Origin: Hydrogenophilales bacterium
Lineage (GTDB): Bacteria; Pseudomonadota; Gammaproteobacteria; Burkholderiales; Thiobacillaceae
Assembly: GCA_016195805.1 (NCBI GenBank)
Contig: JACPYT010000002.1
Location: 124,001 to 188,000 of the forward strand
Length of the DNA stretch: 64,000 nucleotides
Direction: 5' to 3'
Positions 39,947 to 48,342 of the stretch are shown piece by piece. The notes beneath the pieces are model-generated. The model made no database searches. It was not told the origin of the DNA and was given only the letters and a program-made list of their open reading frames with translations. The number at the start of each line of letters is the position of its first letter. Position 1 is the stretch's first letter. The translations under genes were made by a program, and so were the position numbers.

Positions 39947-40687
39947 TTACTTGGCGTACATGGAAACGACCGGCGGCGCGTTTTGCGACGACGCGGCGGA
40001 TTCGCTTCCGGATTCGCATATCTCCTGGCATTCGCTGCGGTCGAGCCGGTAGAGGGCAAGGACCAGACCGACCGTCGAGATCAGCAGGAAGTAGGGGCCG
40101 AACAGCCAGAACACCATCGGAATGGCGAAAAAGAAGGCCCGCATGCCAATCGCGAACATGTTGCCGGCGCGATTCAAGCGGTGCGCAACCGCCTTCGGCG
40201 ACAGCGTGTGGTGCGTGCCATGTTCCGGCACGTTCACCATGAACAGCACGTGATTGGCCAGCCGCACCGACATGGCGAAGGCGAAGAAGGCGACGATGAA
40301 GGTGACCAGCAGCAGCATGACCTTCAGGATCCACAATTCGGTGGCATGCGAACCGCCGATGCTCAGAACGTGCCAGCTGTGCGAGATGTTTTCGGCCTGG
40401 CCGGACAGCGTTAGCGTGCCGATGATGAGCAGCCCCGCGGTCGAGGCCATGAGGGAGGGGGCCATGATGAAGTTGCGCAGCGTCTGTACCGCCATGATGT
40501 CCTTGGTGGAGTTGCTGCGCATGATGTGTTCCACCCACAGCCTGCGTGCCAGGGCGTTGACGCCGTGGATGCTGTAGGTGGGGTTTTCCCGCACCTTCAT
40601 GTTGAGAAAGAAGTAATAAGCGGCAACGCATGCAGCGCTGATCACGAACGCTACAAGATCGGTTTCAAATTCGGCAAACAATTCCAT
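39947..40687 (-). CDS. DUF599 integral membrane protein
   Basis: A 246-residue protein with about four membrane helices (8-28, about 78-100, 115-140 and 190-215), resembling DUF599 proteins (NPTYSIHGVNALARRLWVEHIMRSNSTKDIMAVQTLRNFIMAPSLMAS and the following TAGLLIIG). Function of the family is unknown. It lies 53 bp after the 64-residue ORF on the same strand with no terminator between, so both should be transcribed from the sigma-54 promoter at 40974-40989. Confidence 0.85.
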   Translation of the reverse strand: MELFAEFETDLVAFVISAACVAAYYFFLNMKVRENPTYSIHGVNALARRLWVEHIMRSNSTKDIMAVQTLRNFIMAPSLMASTAGLLIIGTLTLSGQAENISHSWHVLSIGGSHATELWILKVMLLLVTFIVAFFAFAMSVRLANHVLFMVNVPEHGTHHTLSPKAVAHRLNRAGNMFAIGMRAFFFAIPMVFWLFGPYFLLISTVGLVLALYRLDRSECQEICESGSESAASSQNAPPVVSMYAK

Positions 40688-40740
40688 CCTCTCGGTTTCC
40701 TGGTCGATTCATCGGTCATATGGGTGGGGCAGAGCGCCTG

Positions 40741-40935
40741 CTAGGCGCCCTGGGCATGCCGGAACGCCGGCGCAGCAGAAGACGTGTCGGCCGTTGCGGA
40801 AACCGATCCGTGCTGGGCCAGGTTGGGGCCTGCAGCAGGGGGGAAGTCGGTCTGGCGCAGCAGGACGTTGAATTCATGCTGGTTGCCGGCATTCGCGAAG
40901 GTCAGGGCATTGAGGATTTTGGTCATAAGCTTCAT
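40741..40935 (-). CDS. Small 64-residue protein behind a sigma-54 promoter
   Basis: ATG 40935, preceded by GAGAAC, opens a 64-residue ORF starting MKLMTKILNALTFANAGNQH; the longer open frame from 41076 would run through the promoter. The first 35 residues look like one amphipathic helix plus a turn, and the rest is Ala/Pro/Ser-rich and probably disordered. No signal peptide or known domain. The main evidence that it is real is the near-consensus -24/-12 element 39 bp upstream and the DUF599 gene in operon downstream. Function unknown; no family recognised. Confidence 0.6.
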   Translation of the reverse strand: MKLMTKILNALTFANAGNQHEFNVLLRQTDFPPAAGPNLAQHGSVSATADTSSAAPAFRHAQGA

Positions 40936-40973
40936 GGCGTTCTCACAATCAGGGTGGTTGTTGCCACTAAAAC

Positions 40974-40989
40974 TGCATATTGCGTGCCA
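40974..40989 (-). promoter_or_regulatory. Sigma-54 (-24/-12) promoter for the small gene and DUF599
   Basis: Read leftward, TGGCACGCAATATGCA matches TGGCACG-N4-TTGCA with one mismatch and keeps GG-N10-GC (GG 40988-40987, GC 40976-40975). Transcription would begin near 40964, about 28 bp before the ATG. Confidence 0.8.
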
Positions 40990-41054
40990 TGTATATAACT
41001 CTATGTTTATAAGGTAATTAATGTTTTTGTGCTTGGGTGTCCAGGTCTTTGCAT

Positions 41055-41069
41055 GTTGCTTAATGCAAC
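41055..41069. promoter_or_regulatory. Activator dyad, site A (GTTGC-N5-GCAAC)
   Basis: GTTGC-TTAAT-GCAAC, a 15-bp perfect dyad centred about 98 bp upstream of the predicted sigma-54 start site, the normal distance for an enhancer-binding protein. Identical in arms and spacing to site B. Confidence 0.6.
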
Positions 41070-41121
41070 GAGTCATTTTGGCTGATGATTTGTAACTTTA
41101 TGTAAACAAAATGAAAAACGA

Positions 41122-41145
41122 GTTGCCGCACGCGGCTGTTGCAAC
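41122..41145. promoter_or_regulatory. Degenerate dyads between sites A and B
   Basis: GTTGC-CGCAC-GCGGC (41122-41136) keeps one full arm of the dyad; GTTGCAAC (41138-41145) has both arms fused without spacer. They may be weaker sites or half-sites for the same regulator. Confidence 0.35.
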
Positions 41146-41156
41146 CTGTGTTATTT

Positions 41157-41171
41157 GTTGCAAATTGCAAC
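41157..41171. promoter_or_regulatory. Activator dyad, site B (GTTGC-N5-GCAAC)
   Basis: GTTGC-AAATT-GCAAC, 102 bp from site A (centre to centre) and directly abutting TATACT (41172-41177), a likely -10 box for the kinase gene. Binding here could repress the kinase-regulator operon while serving as a distal enhancer for the leftward promoter. Confidence 0.6.
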
Positions 41172-41212
41172 TATACTGGGGGTGTTGACGACAACGGCTG
41201 GAGGGTCGATCC

Positions 41213-42730
41213 GTGATGCCTGCAATTCGAGGTGCTTTTCTGCGCCATTCCCTGCGAGGGAAAATCACGCTGGGCTATTACGCGGTGGCGGCGATCATTC
41301 TGGTGGCGTCCCTGTTTTTCGTGGGAGAGTTGCGTACGCTGGAAGCGCGGGTGGTCCTGGGACAGCGCGCTACCGATCTGTTCAACACCGTGCTGGAGAT
41401 ACGCCGGTTCGAGCGCAACTACTTCCTGCACCACCAGGCCGCCGATCTTGAGGAAAACGCGGCGTACATCAAGCTTGCCAAGACCATGCTCACGGACAAT
41501 CGGGCGGACTTCCTGGCGATCGCCACGCCGGCACGCCTGGGTGAATTGCATACGCTCCTCAGCGACTATCAGCAGCAGATGTCGGCCTTCGCTGCCGTCG
41601 AGCCGCCGCCGCTCGAACGGGAGCCCCGGGTGCGTACCCTGGGGCAGGAACTGGTCGCCATCGCCGAGGACATGGCGGGCTCGGAACGGCGCCAGATCCA
41701 GACGACCCTGGCCTCTTTCCGTACGCTGCTGCTGGGCGTCATTCTGAGCATGGCGCTGCTGATCGTGGTCATCGGCCGCGCGCTGTCGCTACGGGTCGTC
41801 AGGCCGCTGAAAGAGATGGAAACCAGCGTGGCGGCGATTTCCGCCAACCGGCGCGAGACGCTGTCCGCACCGTCGGACGATCGCGAGATCCTGTCCATCA
41901 TCACGGCCTTCAACCATATGCTGAAGGAACTGGACCTGCGGCAAAAATCGCTGATGCGCTCGGAGCGGCTGGCCTCGCTGGGCACCATGCTTTCGGGCGT
42001 GGCCCATGAACTGAACAACCCGTTGTCGAACATTTCGACCTCCTGCCAGATCCTGTTGGAAGAAGTCGGCGAGTGCGATGCGGCGACGCAGAAGATGTAT
42101 CTGGCTCAGATCGACCAGCAGACGGAACGGGCGCGCAACATCGTCCGCTCGTTGCTGGATTTCTCCCGCGAACGGGCATTCCGGAAGGAGTCGGTGTTGC
42201 TGAGAGCACTCGTCGCGCAGACGGTCGGCTTCGTGCGCGGCGAAGTGTCGGCCAAGTCGGTGGTGCGCCTGGCCATTCCGGAGGACCTGCGTGTGCTGGC
42301 TGATGCACAGCGCCTGCAGCAGGTATTCGTGAACCTGATTCGCAATGCCATGGAGGGATTGGGTCCGCAGGGGCGAATCGATATTTCTGCGCAGATCGTG
42401 CACGCCAGCGAGCCGCCGGCAGGCACCGCGCTGGGCGAGGGGTGCGAGATGAAAGGGGAAATGGTGGAAATCCTGGTTGCAGACAGCGGGCCGGGCATCG
42501 CGCCGGATATTCTGCCGCGCATTTTCGATCCGTTCTTTACCACCAAGGACGTCGGCCACGGCATGGGGCTGGGGCTGTTCGTCGTGTATGAAATCGTCGA
42601 TGAGCATGGCGGCTGCATTGCCGTGCAGAGCACGCCGGGCCAGGGCGCGACGTTCTGCATCCGTCTGCCGCACGAAGAACGTGGCGCCGGGACCGCGGCC
42701 GGTGCGAGCGGCGACAAGGGAGCGCAATGA
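41213..42730 (+). CDS. Membrane sensor histidine kinase, NtrB-like
   Basis: A 505-residue kinase with two membrane helices (about 18-38 and 171-192) around a helical periplasmic sensor, a HAMP segment (193-245), and a kinase core: His265 in SGVAHELNNPLSNI, N-box NLIRNAMEG, G1 DSGPGI, F-box DPFFTTK and G2 GMGLGLFVV. The HELNNPL box is typical of kinases that pair with sigma-54 activators. The start is GTG 41213 or the adjacent ATG 41216, behind GGAGGG. It overlaps the response-regulator gene by 4 bp. The signal is unknown. Confidence 0.94.
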   Translation: MMPAIRGAFLRHSLRGKITLGYYAVAAIILVASLFFVGELRTLEARVVLGQRATDLFNTVLEIRRFERNYFLHHQAADLEENAAYIKLAKTMLTDNRADFLAIATPARLGELHTLLSDYQQQMSAFAAVEPPPLEREPRVRTLGQELVAIAEDMAGSERRQIQTTLASFRTLLLGVILSMALLIVVIGRALSLRVVRPLKEMETSVAAISANRRETLSAPSDDREILSIITAFNHMLKELDLRQKSLMRSERLASLGTMLSGVAHELNNPLSNISTSCQILLEEVGECDAATQKMYLAQIDQQTERARNIVRSLLDFSRERAFRKESVLLRALVAQTVGFVRGEVSAKSVVRLAIPEDLRVLADAQRLQQVFVNLIRNAMEGLGPQGRIDISAQIVHASEPPAGTALGEGCEMKGEMVEILVADSGPGIAPDILPRIFDPFFTTKDVGHGMGLGLFVVYEIVDEHGGCIAVQSTPGQGATFCIRLPHEERGAGTAAGASGDKGAQ

Positions 42731-44091
42731 TGGAAGCAAGCCTGCTGATCGTGGACGACGAGGAGATCGCATTGCGCAATCTCCAGCATGTGATGGGGAA
42801 GGAGGGTTACCGGGTCACTGCCACCCAGAGTGGCGCGACTGCCGTCTCGCTGCTCGAGTCGCAGCGCTTCGACGTGGTCCTCACCGATCTGCGCATGGAA
42901 GGCGTGGACGGCATGGACGTGCTGAAGAAAAGCCGTGAACTGCAACCGGAGGCTGAAGTCATTTTCATCACCGGCTACGCGACGGCTGAATCCGCCGTGC
43001 AGGCGCTGAAGCACGGCGCGTTCTACTACATCGCCAAACCGTTCCGCCTCGACGAGGTGCGCAAGGTGGTGGCCGAGGCGCTGGAGAAAGTCCGGCTGCG
43101 CCGCGAAAACGACGAATTGCGCCGCGAGGTGGCGGGCTATCGGGAGGGCGAGGGGATCGTCACCCAGGATGTCGAGGTGCAGCGGCTGCTGGACATGGCA
43201 CGGCAGATCGCGCCAACGGACTGCAGCGTGCTCATCACGGGCGAGAGCGGAACCGGCAAGGAGCTGTTTGCAAAATATCTTCACAAGCACAGCACACGGG
43301 CCGCGGGCCCCTACGTCGCGATCAACTGCGGCGCATTCAGCGAGCAATTGCTGGCGAATGAGCTGTTCGGGCATGAGAAAGGCGCGTTTACCGGAGCCGC
43401 CACCCTGAAAAAGGGCCTGATCGAGGTGAGTTCGGGCGGCACGCTGTTTCTCGATGAAGTGACGGAAATGACGCCGTCCATGCAGGTCAAGCTGCTGCGC
43501 GTGCTGCAGGAAAAGGAAGTGTTGCGGGTGGGCGGCACACGGCCGGTGAAGTGCGACGTGCGTGTGCTGGCGGCCACCAATCGCGACGTCAACGAGGCAG
43601 TGAAGAATGGAAGCTTTCGCGAAGACCTCTATTTCCGGCTGAACGTGGTGAATCTGCATATCCCGCCGCTGTCGCAGCGGAAAGGCGATATCCCTCTCCT
43701 TGCACAGCATTTCCTGCTCAAGTACGCGGGCCGGATGAAGAAGCCGGTCACGCGGATCTCCAGCGAGGTGATGGCGCTGCTGGTGGATTACCCGTTTCCC
43801 GGCAATGTTCGCGAACTGGAGAACCTGATCGAGCGGGGCACGGCTATGGCGCAAGGCGACACCATCGAAGCGACGCATCTGCCGGAAACGCTGCAGAAGC
43901 GGGTGGGCTTCGACTTCCGCAAGGTCGGAGGGCGCCTGCCTACGCTGGATGAACAGGAACAAACCTACATCAGCCGGGTACTGGATGAAGTGCAGGGCAA
44001 CCAGACGGCGGCGGCGCAGATTCTCGGCATCAACCGTGCTTCGTTGTGGCGCAAGCTCAAGGCGCGGCGGGGCGAAGGCTCGTCCCAATGA
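42727..44091 (+). CDS. Sigma-54-dependent response regulator, NtrC family
   Basis: A 454-residue activator with a receiver domain (phospho-acceptor Asp54 in VLTDLRMEG, Lys104 in IAKPF), an AAA+ domain with Walker A GESGTGKE (172-179) and the sigma-54 contact loop GAFTGA (219-224), and a C-terminal Fis-type helix-turn-helix (QTAAAQILGINRASLWRKLK). All parts needed to activate a sigma-54 promoter are intact. Translationally coupled to the kinase (4-bp overlap). The candidate binding sites GTTGC-N5-GCAAC lie upstream of the kinase and opposite a sigma-54 promoter. Confidence 0.96.
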   Translation: MMEASLLIVDDEEIALRNLQHVMGKEGYRVTATQSGATAVSLLESQRFDVVLTDLRMEGVDGMDVLKKSRELQPEAEVIFITGYATAESAVQALKHGAFYYIAKPFRLDEVRKVVAEALEKVRLRRENDELRREVAGYREGEGIVTQDVEVQRLLDMARQIAPTDCSVLITGESGTGKELFAKYLHKHSTRAAGPYVAINCGAFSEQLLANELFGHEKGAFTGAATLKKGLIEVSSGGTLFLDEVTEMTPSMQVKLLRVLQEKEVLRVGGTRPVKCDVRVLAATNRDVNEAVKNGSFREDLYFRLNVVNLHIPPLSQRKGDIPLLAQHFLLKYAGRMKKPVTRISSEVMALLVDYPFPGNVRELENLIERGTAMAQGDTIEATHLPETLQKRVGFDFRKVGGRLPTLDEQEQTYISRVLDEVQGNQTAAAQILGINRASLWRKLKARRGEGSSQ

Positions 44092-44134
44092 ATCAGGTCT
44101 TTTCCCGTGTCGGGGCCGGTTGTCGGCCGCACCT

Positions 44135-44470
44135 TCAGGCGCTTCGACCTGGCAGGTCCTGTGCCAGTTTCTGCATGAATGCGGTGTGTCGAGCCTCGGC
44201 TTTTTGATACGCGGCGATGAGCTGCTCGGCATCGGGCGTAAGCCGGCTGCCGGCCGGGTCACTGGCAACCAGCGGGATGCCCCAGGCCGAATTCATCGCA
44301 TCCACTGCGTCCCACGCGGCCTTGTAGCTCATCTTCATCGTCTTGGCGGCCTTCGAGATGGAGCCGGTTTCACGAATGCGCTGCAGCAGTTCGACGCGCC
44401 CCCGGCCGAGAAAGTTCTTGCCATCCAGCGTCAGCCAGAAACGGCCATCTGCCCTGAGTTGCGTGTCCAT
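44135..44470 (-). CDS. Single-domain ModE-like regulator
   Basis: A 111-residue winged-helix protein matching the DNA-binding half of ModE: LGRGRVELLQRIRETGSISKAAKTMKMSYKAAWDAVDAMN aligns well with the E. coli ModE helix-turn-helix (GSISxxAKxxxxSYKxAWDA). The molybdate-binding MOP domains are absent and the wing is short. ATG 44470 is preferred to the upstream ATG 44494. Such short proteins may bind DNA without sensing molybdate directly or may work with a second protein. The ModE-box-like site at 33705-33730 is a plausible target. It converges on the response-regulator gene. Confidence 0.85.
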   Translation of the reverse strand: MDTQLRADGRFWLTLDGKNFLGRGRVELLQRIRETGSISKAAKTMKMSYKAAWDAVDAMNSAWGIPLVASDPAGSRLTPDAEQLIAAYQKAEARHTAFMQKLAQDLPGRSA

Positions 44471-44551
44471 GCGGCGAGTGTAGCAAACGACCATTGCGGT
44501 TCGACCACGCGCGGCAGAAAATCACGGTTTGCAATATTTCAGGAGAGCCCC

Positions 44552-45010
44552 ATGAAAAAATTCCTCGCTGTATGCGCGATCGCATGTATGCCTCTTTCTG
44601 CGCTGGCTGCCGATGCCTACACGGTCCTGTTCAAGACTCAGGGAACATTCCAGGATGTGCGCGATTCGCTTCAGTTCGCGATCGAGGGCAAGGGACTCAA
44701 GATCAATCACACCAACAAGATCGCCGAAATGCTGGCGCGCACCGGCCCGGAGATCGGCGCAACCCGGCAGGTGTACGTCGATGGCGAACAGTTCGAGTTC
44801 TGCAGCGCCACCATTTCCCGCAAGATGATGGAGGCCGATCCGAATGCGATGGTGATGTGCCCCTACATCGTGTCGGTGTACACAGTTCCGAACGACAAGA
44901 GCGTCTATATCGCCTACCGCAAGCCCGGGCCCACCAGGAATCCGGCGCTGAAGAAAGCGCTGGCCGACGTGGAAAAGCTGCTTAACGACATCATCAAGCA
45001 GGCGATGTGA
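44552..45010 (+). CDS. Secreted DUF302 protein
   Basis: A 152-residue protein with a signal peptide (residues 1-20, ending LSALA-ADA), followed by a DUF302 domain (TVLFKTQGTFQDVRDSLQFAIEGKGLKINHTNKIAEML through CPYIVSVYTVPNDKSVYIAYRKP). The upstream open frame from 43949 is a shadow of the response-regulator gene. AGGAGAG precedes the ATG. Role unknown, probably periplasmic. Confidence 0.88.
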   Translation: MKKFLAVCAIACMPLSALAADAYTVLFKTQGTFQDVRDSLQFAIEGKGLKINHTNKIAEMLARTGPEIGATRQVYVDGEQFEFCSATISRKMMEADPNAMVMCPYIVSVYTVPNDKSVYIAYRKPGPTRNPALKKALADVEKLLNDIIKQAM

Positions 45011-45115
45011 GGGTGCGCCGGTCCTGGCGCGCCCACAACGTGCATGCCAGGGCGAAGGTGAATTGGAACGGCTGCATTAGAATGGCGGCATGATTCCGCC
45101 CGCCGCCTGCCCGCC

Positions 45116-45490
45116 ATGACTGCCTTCCTCGCCATTGGCCTCGGCGCGGCCATCGGCGCCTGGCTGCGCTGGGGCTTTGGGTTGTGGCTGAACCCGATCT
45201 ACCCTGCGATGCCGCTCGGCACGCTGGCCGCGAACCTGATCGGCGGCTATGTCATCGGCCTGTCGATCGCATGGTTTTCCGAACACCCCGGGCTGCCGCC
45301 GGAAGCGCGGCTGTTCATGATCACCGGCCTGCTCGGCGGCCTCACCACCTTTTCCACGTTCTCCGCCGAAGTCGTCACCGCGCTGATGCGCGGCCTCTGG
45401 ATGACCGGCGGCCTGATTGCCCTGACCCACATGACCGGTTCCTTCCTTGCTACCGCGCTGGGGTTTTATACGATGAGGTTCTTCAAATGA
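45116..45490 (+). CDS. crcB: Fluoride exporter CrcB (Fluc)
   Basis: A 124-residue, four-helix dual-topology fluoride channel. Family motifs [27 protein letters not shown] and the phenylalanine-box region [16 protein letters not shown] are intact. It overlaps the DUF190 gene by 4 bp, an association seen widely. The 105 bp upstream hold a short GC hairpin (45083-45099) but not a convincing fluoride riboswitch. Confidence 0.95.
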   Translation: MTAFLAIGLGAAIGAWLRWGFGLWLNPIYPAMPLGTLAANLIGGYVIGLSIAWFSEHPGLPPEARLFMITGLLGGLTTFSTFSAEVVTALMRGLWMTGGLIALTHMTGSFLATALGFYTMRFFK

Positions 45491-45798
45491 ACGTTGTCTG
45501 CCTGCAGGTGTTTGTGTCCGAAGCCAGCCGCCATCACGGCAAACTGACCTATGAGTGGTTGCTCGACGCCGCGCAGGGGCTTGGCATCACGGGCGGCTCG
45601 GCGTTTGGCACGTTGGCCGGATTTGGCCGTCACAGCCGCCACGACGCGGGCTTTTTCGAATTGGCGGGCGAGTTGCCGGTGGTGGTCGAGTTCTTCGTCG
45701 AGGCGGCGATCGCTGATCAGTTGCTGAAAGTCATTTCCGACGCCGGGCTGAAACTGGTTTACGCCAAACTGCCGGCCGAACTCGGCGTCACCTCCTGA
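45487..45798 (+). CDS. DUF190 protein (PII-like fold)
   Basis: A 103-residue cytosolic protein of the DUF190 family, starting [30 protein letters not shown] with [15 protein letters not shown] and [16 protein letters not shown] motifs. DUF190 proteins resemble PII signal proteins and usually sit beside crcB, perhaps as a regulator. Coupled to crcB through ATGA; the TauE/SafE gene follows 7 bp downstream. Confidence 0.9.
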   Translation: MNVVCLQVFVSEASRHHGKLTYEWLLDAAQGLGITGGSAFGTLAGFGRHSRHDAGFFELAGELPVVVEFFVEAAIADQLLKVISDAGLKLVYAKLPAELGVTS

Positions 45799-45805
45799 TT
45801 CCGTC

Positions 45806-46555
45806 GTGCTCGACCAGATCGTCCTGTTTGCCGCCTCGCTGACGGCAAACTTCTTCTCGGCCCTGTCCGGCGGCGGCGCCGGCCTGATCCAGTTTCCCAT
45901 CCTGATCTTTCTCGGGCTGCCCTTCGGCGTGGCGCTGGCCACGCACAAGATCGCCAGCGTCTCGCTCGGTCTGGGCGCCACGCTCAGGCACCTGAAGACA
46001 TCGCATCTCGAACGCCGTTTCTCGCTGATCATCCTGGGTGCGGGACTGCCGGGCGTGGTGCTGGGTGCAATGACGATCCTGCATATCCCCGAGCGTATTG
46101 CCACCCTGGCGCTGGGTGTCCTGACGCTGGGGCTCGGCCTGTATTCGGTGTTCAGGCCCACGCTCGGCATGGAACACCTGCCCCGGAACCAGCAGGGTGC
46201 CGCGCTCGTCGGCGGCATGGCGGGCCTCTTCGTCGTCGGCTTTCTCAACGGCTCGATCACCAGCGGTACCGGGCTCTTTCTGACTGTCTGGCTGATCCGC
46301 TGGTTCGGCCTCGATTACACCCGCGCGGTGGCCTATACGCTGATCCTCTGTGGGCTGGTCTGGAACGGTACCGGTGCGCTGGTGCTGGGCGTGATCGGGA
46401 CCGTGGCGTGGGGCTGGATGCCGGCGCTGCTGGCGGGCTCGATCCTCGGCGGCTACCTCGGCAGCCACCTCGCCATCCGCAAAGGCAATCTGTGGATCAA
46501 GCGGTCGTTCGAGATCGTGACGATCCTGATCGGGCTGAAGCTGATCGTCGGTTAG
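45806..46555 (+). CDS. TauE/SafE family permease
   Basis: A 249-residue membrane protein with about seven to eight helices and the family repeats GGGAGLIQFPILIFLGLPFGVALATHKIAS and NGSITSGTGLFLTVWLIRWFGLDYTRAVAYTL. Members move sulfite, sulfonates or other anions, but the substrate is not readable from sequence. GTG start 45806. It ends the crcB-DUF190-TauE string and converges on the response-regulator GGDEF gene. Confidence 0.9.
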   Translation: MLDQIVLFAASLTANFFSALSGGGAGLIQFPILIFLGLPFGVALATHKIASVSLGLGATLRHLKTSHLERRFSLIILGAGLPGVVLGAMTILHIPERIATLALGVLTLGLGLYSVFRPTLGMEHLPRNQQGAALVGGMAGLFVVGFLNGSITSGTGLFLTVWLIRWFGLDYTRAVAYTLILCGLVWNGTGALVLGVIGTVAWGWMPALLAGSILGGYLGSHLAIRKGNLWIKRSFEIVTILIGLKLIVG

Positions 46556-46580
46556 GGCGTGAAATCAGTATTAACACGCC

Positions 46581-48185
46581 CTAATCGTCGCTGCTGTGGA
46601 TGCGGTTGCGGCCGCCGTGTTTGGCCTGGTAGAGCGCTTCGTCCGCGGCCTTGATCAGCGCGTCGCCGGTTTGATGGAGCGGATAGGTGGCGATGCCGCC
46701 GCTGGCGGTCGCAAGGAAATGGGTGTCGCGGTAGGGATGGCGGATCTGCGCGAAATCCCGGCGGATGCGATCCACGATGCCGTACGCCTGTTCGGCGTCG
46801 GTATGCGGCAGGCCGATGAGGAATTCCTCGCCGCCGTAGCGGCAGAGGATGTCGTGCTTGCGCAGGCGCTGCTTGAGCAGCCACGACAGGCTGCGGATGA
46901 CCTGGTCGCCGACCGGGTGGCCGTAGGTGTCGTTGACCTGCTTGAAATGGTCGATGTCCATCATCACCACCGACAGGAAACCGCCTTCGTGCGCGACGCC
47001 GGACAGCACCATGTCGAGCGTGTTCTTGCCGCTGGAGTGGTTGAGCAGGCCAGTCAGGCTGTCGTGGTACATCGAGCGGCGCAACGCGCGGTAGCGCTCG
47101 ATCTTGCTCATGATGATGGTGTTCAGGAACACCGGGTTGAACGGCTTGGTGAGGAAATGGTCGCCGCCCAGCCGCATGGCGTCGACCTGCAGGGCGACGT
47201 TGGTTTCGCCGGACAGGTAGACGATGGGCATGCTGAGGAATTCGTTGTGCTGGCGGATGATGCGCGCGACCTCGACGCCCGTGCAGTTGGGCATGTACAT
47301 GTCCATCAGGATCAGGTCCGGATTGAACTGCTTGAGCGCGCTCAGCGTTTGGCGCGGATCGTTGACGATCTCGGACACGATCTGGTTTTCCTGCAGCGTG
47401 CGGCGGATCAGGTGGCTGGCAGTCTTGGAGTCCTCCACGATCAGTACGCGGTACGCCTCCTGCTCGTGCCGCTCGTTCAGTTCCATGATGTGCTCGATGA
47501 TGGCATGCGGGGGCGTACCTTCCAGCAGGCAGCTGTCGCAACCGCCGCTCAGGACCTGCTGCAGCTGCTCGAAATCGGAGCGTACCCCGAGGCAGATCAG
47601 CTGTCCCATCTCGAATCGCTGCCGCAGCGCCTGGATCCGGGTGCGCCACTCGGTTTCCGGCAGGCTGCTCATGTCGAGCAGCAGCAGGGGCGCCACGCCC
47701 GCGCTGTCCGGCAACGCTTGTTCCCAGGTGATGAATCCGGCCGACATGCCGAAATAGCCGAGTTGTGCCTCCAGACCGGTCCAGGCAGCCCGGTTGTGTG
47801 CGATCAGCCAGGTCTGGCCGATCCGCACGGCATTGGGTAGGGCGTGTTGCGGATCCTGGGCGTGCTCGGCGAGGCCTGCCGTTGCCGAAGCGTGGGCCTG
47901 GGTCATGCGCGCCAGCGCGCGTACGCGCTCGTTCAGATCATTCAGCGCGGCCTGTGGCAGCGGGTGCCCGACATCCTTGTTGAACAGCGCGAGCGTGACC
48001 TGTTCCAACTGATGGCTGGCGTGGTGCAAGGCCGTGATGCCCTTGTCGATCAGGAATTCGGTGAAGCTGTTGATGGATACGGCCAGTTCCACGAAGCTCT
48101 CGAAGCTCGGTTCCGTCTGATAACGCCGCCAGGTGTTAGACAGAGCCTGGTTTTTCTGCAGGAGTTCTTCGGGAGGGCAAAACAT
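46581..48185 (-). CDS. Response-regulator diguanylate cyclase (PleD-like)
   Basis: A 534-residue cytosolic c-di-GMP synthase. The N-terminal 130 residues are helical and unassigned, 131-235 look like a degenerate receiver domain (acceptor region LLLLDMSSLP), 246-365 form an intact receiver (Asp295 in LILMDMYMPN, Lys347 in LTKPF), and the GGDEF domain carries GGEEF at 451-455 with RxxD inhibitory site RKHD at 442-445. Domain order matches PleD. The partner kinase is not adjacent. It faces the TauE gene convergently. Confidence 0.94.
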   Translation of the reverse strand: MFCPPEELLQKNQALSNTWRRYQTEPSFESFVELAVSINSFTEFLIDKGITALHHASHQLEQVTLALFNKDVGHPLPQAALNDLNERVRALARMTQAHASATAGLAEHAQDPQHALPNAVRIGQTWLIAHNRAAWTGLEAQLGYFGMSAGFITWEQALPDSAGVAPLLLLDMSSLPETEWRTRIQALRQRFEMGQLICLGVRSDFEQLQQVLSGGCDSCLLEGTPPHAIIEHIMELNERHEQEAYRVLIVEDSKTASHLIRRTLQENQIVSEIVNDPRQTLSALKQFNPDLILMDMYMPNCTGVEVARIIRQHNEFLSMPIVYLSGETNVALQVDAMRLGGDHFLTKPFNPVFLNTIIMSKIERYRALRRSMYHDSLTGLLNHSSGKNTLDMVLSGVAHEGGFLSVVMMDIDHFKQVNDTYGHPVGDQVIRSLSWLLKQRLRKHDILCRYGGEEFLIGLPHTDAEQAYGIVDRIRRDFAQIRHPYRDTHFLATASGGIATYPLHQTGDALIKAADEALYQAKHGGRNRIHSSDD

Positions 48186-48342
48186 TGAGGATAAGTTTTC
48201 TAATGATTTATTATTTATTCGGATTATCGCGCTTTATGGGGTGGTTTGGCCAATCGGGTTGCTGCGGCCTGGCTGCCCACAGCGAGGCTGGGTGCAATTC
48301 CAAGTGGTTCGGTGAACGTGTCTCCATCTTTCGCTGCGCCGC

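Noticed and set aside
41100-41212. Sigma-54 promoter for the kinase gene itself
   Set aside because: No GG-N10-GC with the right context on the plus strand; TATACT at 41172 suits sigma-70.
43949-44551. Open frame continuing upstream of the DUF302 gene
   Set aside because: Runs through the response-regulator and ModE-like genes in a shadow frame; ATG 44552 has a signal peptide right after it and AGGAGAG before it.
45011-45115. Fluoride riboswitch upstream of crcB
   Set aside because: Hairpins 45011-45034 and 45083-45099 exist, but the conserved GGxGATGG and pseudoknot pattern could not be matched by eye.
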